Below, one piece after another: positions 1 to 5,079 of a stretch of DNA of 6,313 nucleotides. The translations under genes and the position numbers were made by a program. Location: assembly GCA_021823945.1 (NCBI GenBank), contig JAKALW010000073.1, forward strand, positions 1-6,313. The letters are read 5' to 3'. A model generated the notes under the pieces. The model saw nothing but the letters and a program-made list of their open reading frames with translations. It searched no databases and was not told where the DNA came from. Each line of letters opens with the position of its first letter. The first letter of the stretch is position 1. This stretch comes from Microcaldota archaeon (GTDB lineage: Archaea > Micrarchaeota > Micrarchaeia > Anstonellales > VGKX01).

Positions 1-930
1 GCGACAAAGGCAATCAGGAGCGGGAAGTCTTCATATGTCTCTTCCGCCGGCATGCCCGAATTAAGGGATGCAATAGCCAGAAGGGAAGGATGCGGCATTG
101 AAAACGTTGTTGTCGGGCCAGGCTCAAAACACCTCATATACGGGTTGCTTTCCGTGCTTGCAAAGAAGGGTGGGAAAGTGGCATTCCCATCCCCTTATTG
201 GCCAGCATATATGCTTGCGGCAAGCCAGCTTTGGCTCCATGCAATCACGCCCCCCTCAAGCCTTGAAAAAAATTGGGAGTTTGGGGGCCTGCCGGAAGCA
301 GACGTGGCAATCATATGCAATCCTTTGAACCCCACAAGCACGATTTACAGGGAAACTTCAATCAGGCAGGCTGTGAAAGAGGCAAAAGCCAATGGGACAG
401 CTCTGCTTCTTGACGAGGCGTACAAGGGGCTGGCATTTGAAAAAATCCCGCGCTATGAAGGCGCAATCAGGGTGAGGTCGTTCTCAAAGGAATTCAACAT
501 GGAAAACTGGCGCCTTGGCTACATTGTTGCGCCCGTAGAAATCGCACAGAAAATGATTGCGTTCAACCAGGTCACAGCGACGTGCGTTTCGCCGATTTCA
601 CAGGCGGCAGGACTTGCGTGCCTCGAGAACGAGAAGGAAATACTTGACGGGAACAGGAAAATCTGGAAATCGAGGATGGAAACTGCCGCCAAGGCAATGA
701 AAGCGGAAGGGTTCGAGTTTGCAATGCCAAAATCCGGCATGTACGTGTTTGCCAGGCATGAAGGAATAGGGGACGCAACATCATACGCCTTGAAACTCCT
801 TGATAAAGGCGTGGCAGTGTCGCCAGGCGCGGATTTCGGCGCGGACAAGGCATTCATCAGGGTGTGCGCCAACCGGGACGGGGAAACGCTTGTTAGGGCA
901 ATAGAGAAAATGGGCGAGAGTGCCAACTAA
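1..930 (+). CDS. PLP-dependent class I/II aminotransferase, 5' end missing
   Basis: A fold-type I aminotransferase that would move an amino group between an amino acid and a 2-oxo acid in the cytoplasm; the substrate cannot be read from sequence. The frame is open to the left edge: codons before the ATG at 52 read ATKAIRSGKSSYVSSAG, matching the usual glycine/tyrosine-rich stretch ahead of LRDAIARR, so the ATG at 52 is internal and the true start is outside the window. Numbering from that internal Met, the hallmarks are in order: GPGSK (phosphate-side loop, 22-26), NPLNPTS (90-96, normally NPxNPTG), DEAY (121-124, with the Asp that contacts the PLP ring nitrogen and the Tyr), SFSKEF with catalytic Lys146 (codon 487-489), NWRLGY (152-157), and the C-terminal substrate-carboxylate Arg270 in FIRVCANR. 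About 309 residues are present; the family is usually near 370-400. The final Gly of NPxNPTG is Ser here. Family call is secure; assignment to aspartate, histidinol-phosphate or other aminotransferases is not. Confidence 0.93.
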   Translation, partial: ATKAIRSGKSSYVSSAGMPELRDAIARREGCGIENVVVGPGSKHLIYGLLSVLAKKGGKVAFPSPYWPAYMLAASQLWLHAITPPSSLEKNWEFGGLPEADVAIICNPLNPTSTIYRETSIRQAVKEAKANGTALLLDEAYKGLAFEKIPRYEGAIRVRSFSKEFNMENWRLGYIVAPVEIAQKMIAFNQVTATCVSPISQAAGLACLENEKEILDGNRKIWKSRMETAAKAMKAEGFEFAMPKSGMYVFARHEGIGDATSYALKLLDKGVAVSPGADFGADKAFIRVCANRDGETLVRAIEKMGESAN

Positions 931-982
931 TTTTTATTAAGGCAGAATTTCTCAGGCTGAAAATGTTTTTTTGTTTCAGGCC
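931..982. terminator. Convergent intergenic terminator region, T-rich with weak hairpin
   Basis: The gap between the two converging stop codons. Directly after the aminotransferase stop is TTTTTATT (931-938), followed by an imperfect inverted repeat: GGCTGAAA (955-962) can pair with TTTCA plus GCC (974-978, 980-982) with one bulged base, around a loop containing seven consecutive T. T-runs are the usual archaeal termination signal, so the plus-strand gene very likely ends here. The hairpin could serve either direction but is short; its role is inferred. Confidence 0.45.
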
Positions 983-997
983 GGACTGGAAAGGGCG

Positions 998-2977
998 TTA
1001 CTGCTGCTGTTTCCTCACTGCATATGCCGCGACAAGGCAGAAGAACGTGAAAACAAACAGATAGAGCATTTCAGGCAATGCATCCGTTATGTACAGGCCC
1101 TTCACGGCGGCCATTGACATCACCTGCGTCACTGAATACAATGGCAGGATTTTCCCGAAGAACTGGAAGAGCGGCGATAGCAGTTCAAGGGGCAGGAGCG
1201 CGCCCGAGAAGAAAATGCTTGGGATGCATATGAGAATTGACAACATGACAGCCGTGCCCTCGCGCCGGACAAACTGGGACAGAAGCACGCCGAAAGAGGA
1301 AAACACCGCAGGAATTATGGCAAGGCTGATGCCAAGGAAAAGATAGTCATTGATGTCAGACACGCCAAAGAGCAATGCGCCAATCAGGAACAATATCAGA
1401 AGCTGGATTCCTGCCACAATGTAGTTGCCTATGAACCTGCCCATGATGAAATTGAACACGCCGAATTTGGAATCCTTTATCCTCTGGTCCATGCCCTGGT
1501 TTTGTATGTAAACGCCTACCACCATTGGAAGCAGCAGGGACGCGAAAATCATGTCAAAGCCTATGATTGCGGGAAAAAACAGGCTTATCATGTTGCTGTT
1601 CAATGTGACATCCTTGGTTGTCAGGAGAATCGGCTTGAGGTATTTGGAATCAGGCCCGCTGCCTGAAGACAGCTGGCTTGACAGTCGGTCAAAGTCCGCA
1701 GTGGACGCGCCAAGCGATGACTGCATGGCGCCAATCTGGTCAATTGACGCTTGGGAATAATTAGCCACGAACATGGCATAATCAGAAAATGCCAGGGCTG
1801 ACTGGTTCATGGTGTCGATATTGGAGTCGGCATTGTCAAGGTCAGACTGGATTTGGGATATCTTGTTTTCCCAGTCAGTGGTGGATGAATCAATCTGGCT
1901 TTGCGTTTGGGCAAGCTGGGAATCCACGTCCGAAAGCTCGGTTTGCGATTGCGCTATCTCGTTCCTGTACGATGGGACATCTATCGAATTCAGGTCCGAC
2001 TGAGCGGAGAGCAAATCGTTTTTAGAAGAGCTTATTTCCGACCTTGCCGAACTCACTTTGCTTAGGGAATCGTACAGGTATGATTTGATGGTAGAATCGG
2101 ATTCCGCGTTGTATGCCATTGTAAGGAGGCTTTGGACAGAGGACAGCTCGCTGTCGTAGGCATTGAGCTTTGCCACGGCCGAATCTATCTTGTTATTGTA
2201 GTTTTGCCGGGTATATTGGAAATTGACAAGCATGGAGTCTATGCTTGTCAGCCTGCTCTTGGTTGACGCGATTTTTTGTCTGTAAGTCGTGAGCTGCGAG
2301 GATTGTGAGCGAATGCCCGATATCTGCGAGTCTGCCGACTGCGCTGTTGCGCGCGAATCGGAAATTGTATTGCGCATGCCGGAGAAAACGGACGAATAAT
2401 CCTGCTGCCCAATCGAAAGCGAGCGGGACTGCAAGTTTGAAAGCCCCTGTTTCGAATCAGAGAGCGTGGAATTGAGCTGGTGCGCCTTTTGCACGTTTGC
2501 CTTCAGGACATTAGACGCGTCGTCCATCTGCTGCCGTATGGTGTCAAAGGACGTGGTCACGAACTGGCCCTTTTTCTCTGTCAGGGCAGACTGGATGTTC
2601 ATGATGATGTTGGTCGCAAGCGAGCTTTTCTGCGGGTCCCTGTAGAATATTGCATACTGGCCGGACGCGTCAGAGCCGAGCTTGACCCCGAGCGGGACAG
2701 CGCCGGATGCGACCAGGTGCTCAAGCTCCGATTCCGACCTGGCAGTGATGACAGTGATGCCGCGTATCTCGCTGATTGATGCCATCATAGAGCCGCTAAA
2801 GCCAGGGTCAGTGTCATAAACAGCCAAGCCAATGTTCCCTATGTTGTCTATGGAAGTTGAGAACGCGGGCCCCAGGACCGCCATGATGATTATTGGCGAT
2901 ATCATGATGAGGAAGGCTGTCAGGCCCATCCTGTAGATGAGCTTGATTTCCGCTGAGGTCATGTGCAACAGGTTCAT
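998..2977 (-). CDS. ABC-2 type exporter permease with long extracytoplasmic coiled-coil domain
   Basis: Membrane subunit (659 residues) of an ABC-2 (type V fold) exporter, working with the ATPase encoded just upstream. Visible layout: short cytoplasmic start; helix 1 about 17-37; an outside domain about 38-464; then five hydrophobic segments at about 465-489, 515-537, 545-567, 576-598 and 633-653; tail ending RKQQQ. This one-plus-five arrangement with a big first loop matches the ABC2_membrane_3 / YhgE-Pip style of permease. The loop starts with a small alpha/beta-like part (about 48-115) and continues as a Ser, Gln, Asp, Asn-rich stretch (about 140-440) that looks helical and coiled-coil. 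It has no cysteine and three Asn-X-Ser/Thr sequons (N169, N391, N406) that could be glycosylated in archaea. The ATG directly abuts the ATPase TAA stop (TAAATG), with no clear Shine-Dalgarno, suggesting translational coupling. Cargo is unknown: lipid, glycan, drug or peptide are all possible. Fold call is firm, function open. Confidence 0.88.
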   Translation of the reverse strand: MNLLHMTSAEIKLIYRMGLTAFLIMISPIIIMAVLGPAFSTSIDNIGNIGLAVYDTDPGFSGSMMASISEIRGITVITARSESELEHLVASGAVPLGVKLGSDASGQYAIFYRDPQKSSLATNIIMNIQSALTEKKGQFVTTSFDTIRQQMDDASNVLKANVQKAHQLNSTLSDSKQGLSNLQSRSLSIGQQDYSSVFSGMRNTISDSRATAQSADSQISGIRSQSSQLTTYRQKIASTKSRLTSIDSMLVNFQYTRQNYNNKIDSAVAKLNAYDSELSSVQSLLTMAYNAESDSTIKSYLYDSLSKVSSARSEISSSKNDLLSAQSDLNSIDVPSYRNEIAQSQTELSDVDSQLAQTQSQIDSSTTDWENKISQIQSDLDNADSNIDTMNQSALAFSDYAMFVANYSQASIDQIGAMQSSLGASTADFDRLSSQLSSGSGPDSKYLKPILLTTKDVTLNSNMISLFFPAIIGFDMIFASLLLPMVVGVYIQNQGMDQRIKDSKFGVFNFIMGRFIGNYIVAGIQLLILFLIGALLFGVSDINDYLFLGISLAIIPAVFSSFGVLLSQFVRREGTAVMLSILICIPSIFFSGALLPLELLSPLFQFFGKILPLYSVTQVMSMAAVKGLYITDALPEMLYLFVFTFFCLVAAYAVRKQQQ

Positions 2978-4453
2978 TTAATGGCCCGCTATGCCCAGGA
3001 AGGCACGATTCAGGGACGGTTCCCTTATGTCAATCTTGTTGACCTGGAATTTGCTTGAAGTGAAAACGACCGAAAGCTCGGCAAGGCAATCGCCGATTTT
3101 GTCCTGCTGCGCCACAAGATAGATGGAGTTTTGCAAAGGCACGATTTTTTCAAAGTTCTTGAACTTCCCGACCATTGCCGTGAGCCTGCCGATGTCGCCG
3201 CTTATCTGGGAAAGGATTATGGTGTATGGCCCGCCGTTTTTCGCAATGAGTTCCGACAGCGTGCCTACGGAAAGAAGCTTGCCAAGGGATAGCATCATCA
3301 CCCTGTCTGCGACTTCCTCGACATCCTCCAAATAGTGCGTAGTGAGGACCACGCTCACGCCCTTGTGCTTGAACCGCTTTATCGCTCCGTTTATCAGCTT
3401 GCGCATGGAAACGTCAAGGCCCGCGGTTGGCTCGTCGAGGAGCACGAGTTTGGGGTCCTTGATTACTGACATGGCAATGTTCAGAAGCCGCTTGTATCCG
3501 CCGGAGAGGTTTCTCGCCCTGACATTGGCGAAATTCGCCAGGTGGTATTCGGCAAGCATTGCCTCAATAGCCTGTTTGCGCAAATCGCCTGGAAGCCCGT
3601 ACATGCGCGCGGCGAAATCCAGGTTCTCGCGCACAGTAAAGTCAAGGAAAAAAGAGAATTCCTGAGGAACAAGGGCGACAGTGGATATCACATTGTCCCG
3701 GTTGTCCTTTGCCTCCTTGCCGTTTATCAGGATGCTGCCGGAATAATCTGTTTTCTGGCGGCACAGGCAGGAAAGTACCGTGCTTTTGCCCGCGCCATTG
3801 GAGCCCAAAAGCGCGAATATCTCGCCTTCGTAAATGTCAAATGACACATTGTCAAGCGCGACTTTGTTGGGATATTTTACTACCAGGTTGGACGCTGCGA
3901 CAAGGATGTTGGGCTTTGAATTGGAAATCGGGGAGGGTTGAATATCATCATCCTCATTGAAGGCTTCAGGCATTTCTTCAACCTTTTGCCCGGAAGCAAC
4001 AGATTGGGCGGCACTATTTGTGGCTGCAGTGGCGTTTTGCTTGGCAGTTGTGGCATTTTGCTTGGAGGGTGCGGCATTTTGTTTGGAGGGTGCGGCATTT
4101 TGCATGACTGGCGCTTGGGCGGCTTCCTCCTTGGGTTTTTCCCGCACTTTCAAAATAATGGGTTTGGGAAGTGCTTTTGGAATTTGGATTGCAGGAGGAG
4201 TTGGAACAACATCTTTATCTACAGTAGCCGGTGGGATTGCAGGCTTGGCAGGGTTTGATTTCGAGGCAGCGGCCTTACCTGGTGCTTTGGGAACAAGCGC
4301 GCCGGAGCCAGCGGCTTTTACGCTGTCAGGAGAAATCGTGGATGCGTTATCTGCAGAAGGGGAAGAAATCACTGCCGCCCTGGGATTGGCAAGGCTTTTT
4401 TGGAGCTCGTCAAGCTCTGCTTGGATTTTAGGGTCAATCCCTTTCTTGGGCAT
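2978..4453 (-). CDS. ABC exporter ATP-binding protein with low-complexity N-terminal extension
   Basis: Cytoplasmic ATPase (491 residues) that powers the adjacent ABC-2 permease. Residues about 184-405 form a complete CcmA/DrrA-like nucleotide-binding domain: Walker A GSNGAGKST (217-225), Q-loop VPQE (Gln264), signature LSGGY (316-320), Walker B LVLLDEP (336-342), D-loop AGLD, and switch His373 in TTHYLED. A C-terminal part (about 406-491) ends EPSLNRAFLGIAG, the usual tail of this subfamily. All catalytic residues are intact, so it should be active. The oddity is residues 1-183: family members of about 300 residues normally begin near the NLVVKYPN strand at 189, whereas here an Ala/Pro/Lys/Ser-rich, apparently disordered segment precedes it, including four seven-residue repeats (118-145) and an acidic patch, EDDD (167-170). 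The start is supported by a TATA-like box about 26 bases upstream, giving a leaderless mRNA beginning near the ATG. First gene of a two-gene operon. Confidence 0.94.
   Translation of the reverse strand: MPKKGIDPKIQAELDELQKSLANPRAAVISSPSADNASTISPDSVKAAGSGALVPKAPGKAAASKSNPAKPAIPPATVDKDVVPTPPAIQIPKALPKPIILKVREKPKEEAAQAPVMQNAAPSKQNAAPSKQNATTAKQNATAATNSAAQSVASGQKVEEMPEAFNEDDDIQPSPISNSKPNILVAASNLVVKYPNKVALDNVSFDIYEGEIFALLGSNGAGKSTVLSCLCRQKTDYSGSILINGKEAKDNRDNVISTVALVPQEFSFFLDFTVRENLDFAARMYGLPGDLRKQAIEAMLAEYHLANFANVRARNLSGGYKRLLNIAMSVIKDPKLVLLDEPTAGLDVSMRKLINGAIKRFKHKGVSVVLTTHYLEDVEEVADRVMMLSLGKLLSVGTLSELIAKNGGPYTIILSQISGDIGRLTAMVGKFKNFEKIVPLQNSIYLVAQQDKIGDCLAELSVVFTSSKFQVNKIDIREPSLNRAFLGIAGH
4019..4103 (-). 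repeat. 21-bp tandem repeat inside the ATPase gene (QNAAPSK heptapeptides)
   Basis: On the plus strand, 21-base units begin at 4032, 4053 and 4074 with a partial unit at 4095; the two at 4053 and 4074 differ at only one base (GCATTTTGCTTGG versus GCATTTTGTTTGG at their starts). Read on the coding strand they give four successive heptapeptides, residues 118-145: QNAAPSK, QNAAPSK, QNATTAK and the decayed QNATAAT. The length is a multiple of three, so unit gain or loss keeps the frame. Near-identity of the two central units suggests recent slippage or duplication, with decay toward the domain side. Confidence 0.85.
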
Positions 4454-4475
4454 GGAAGTAATGAGATGAAACTTG

Positions 4476-4483
4476 TATATAAA
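4476..4483 (-). promoter_or_regulatory. TATA box of the ABC exporter operon
   Basis: On the minus strand this reads TTTATATA. Its centre is about 26-27 bases from the A of the ATPase ATG at 4453, the standard archaeal distance from TATA box to transcription start, so transcription should begin at or next to the ATG (leaderless). No Shine-Dalgarno is needed or seen. The match is strong, but transcription was not observed. Confidence 0.7.
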
Positions 4484-4528
4484 GATAAGGCAAATAATGC
4501 CACGGAAAAGGCTTGGAATGGAATATAG

Positions 4529-4537
4529 AAAAAAAAA
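4529..4537 (-). terminator. Oligo-T terminator of the 131-residue protein gene
   Basis: Nine consecutive T on the minus strand, starting about 40 bases after the TAG stop of the gene at 4577-4972 and lying upstream of the exporter TATA box. An uninterrupted T-run is the typical archaeal transcription stop. With the separate downstream promoter, it indicates that the small gene and the exporter operon are distinct units despite sharing direction. Confidence 0.6.
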
Positions 4538-4576
4538 CTTGGGATAGCAGGGGAAGGGCGCGCGAAATCGCTAAGC

Positions 4577-4972
4577 CTATTCTTCCTTAACCTTCTTTTT
4601 CTGGACAGCAAGGCGGGGCGTCATGGCAATCTTGATTTTCATGTCGTCGACGGACTCGATTTTCAACGCCCACTGGTATGACGCGATGCGCCAGGCAATG
4701 GAATCCATCTTGTCGCCGGGCCAGACCTCGCCCCACATGCCGCGCCTGCAATATTTGTAGTAGCCGAATTCCATCACGTTCTCCATTTTCTTGAGTTCGC
4801 TTTTCTTTTCTTCCCAGTCGTGGAGAGTGGAATACTTGCCCTTCTCGGCAACGAACTTGAGACCTTCGATAATGTCAAGCCTCTGCTCGGACGGCTTGAG
4901 TCGTTTCTTGTTTGAGCGCTCAAGCTCGGCGATTTTGAGGTTGATTTCTTCCCTATGCCGCATAATAATCAT
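4577..4972 (-). CDS. Hypothetical basic, tryptophan-rich small protein
   Basis: I do not recognise this 131-residue protein. It is very rich in charged residues and has no signal peptide or membrane helix, so it should be cytoplasmic. Residues about 5-65 look alpha-helical with many Glu/Lys/Arg (REEINLKIAELERSNKKR, then EEKKSELKKME). A middle part, about 69-104, is aromatic and looks like a compact fold: FGYYKYCRRGMW, then VWPGDKMDSIAWR and YQWALKI, with Trp at 53, 80, 84, 94 and 101 and a single Cys at 75. The tail is basic (KKKVKEE), which might suit nucleic-acid or ribosome contact, but that is speculation. The ATG at 4972 is chosen over the one at 4963 because a TATA-like box lies about 25 bases upstream. 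It has its own T-tract terminator and is transcribed divergently from the MFS gene. Overlapping frames give nothing better, and codon use matches its neighbours, so it is probably a real gene. Confidence 0.75.
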   Translation of the reverse strand: MIIMRHREEINLKIAELERSNKKRLKPSEQRLDIIEGLKFVAEKGKYSTLHDWEEKKSELKKMENVMEFGYYKYCRRGMWGEVWPGDKMDSIAWRIASYQWALKIESVDDMKIKIAMTPRLAVQKKKVKEE

Positions 4973-4993
4973 CAGTTTGCAGAAGCATGTGTG

Positions 4994-5000
4994 TTAAATA
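4994..5000 (-). promoter_or_regulatory. TATA-like box of the 131-residue protein gene
   Basis: On the minus strand this reads TATTTAA, centred about 25 bases from the ATG at 4972, predicting a leaderless transcript. It sits in the 107-base divergent gap (4973-5079). Read on the plus strand, the same bases (TTAAATA) could also act as a TATA box for the MFS gene, with a leader of roughly 55-60 bases; that second use is less certain. Confidence 0.55.
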
Positions 5001-5069
5001 CCAGGATGCGCCAGAATTTTCCGCGCAACATGGCAGGTGGGTGTATCCACGCCCAAGATTAATAAATAA

Positions 5070-5073
5070 GAGG
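5070..5073 (+). promoter_or_regulatory. Shine-Dalgarno GAGG of the MFS gene
   Basis: GAGG complements the 3' end of 16S rRNA and lies six bases before the ATG at 5080, a good spacing. It supports that start over the in-frame ATG at 5107 and implies this mRNA has a leader, unlike the two minus-strand genes. The A/T-rich stretch ATTAATAAATA at 5058-5068 just before it is too close to the ATG to be the TATA box for a start at 5080. Confidence 0.55.
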
Positions 5074-5079
5074 CAGAAA

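Noticed and set aside
519..926. Minus-strand frame of 135 codons inside the aminotransferase
   Set aside because: The plus strand encodes all catalytic motifs of a known enzyme family through this stretch; the antisense product resembles nothing and has no promoter.
4032..4103. Possible CRISPR-like or regulatory direct repeats
   Set aside because: The units are directly adjacent with no spacers, are 21 bases long and keep the reading frame, so they are a coding tandem repeat.
3957..4469. Long open frame on the plus strand (170 codons) opposite the ATPase N-terminal tail
   Set aside because: It is an antisense shadow of a low-complexity Ala/Pro/Lys-rich coding region; the translation is repetitive Ala/Gly/Cys/Phe without a recognisable fold, while the opposite strand continues into an intact ATPase domain.
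4369..4611. Small minus-strand frame bridging the exporter start and the upstream gene end
   Set aside because: It overlaps two better-supported genes out of frame and crosses the T-run and the exporter TATA box.
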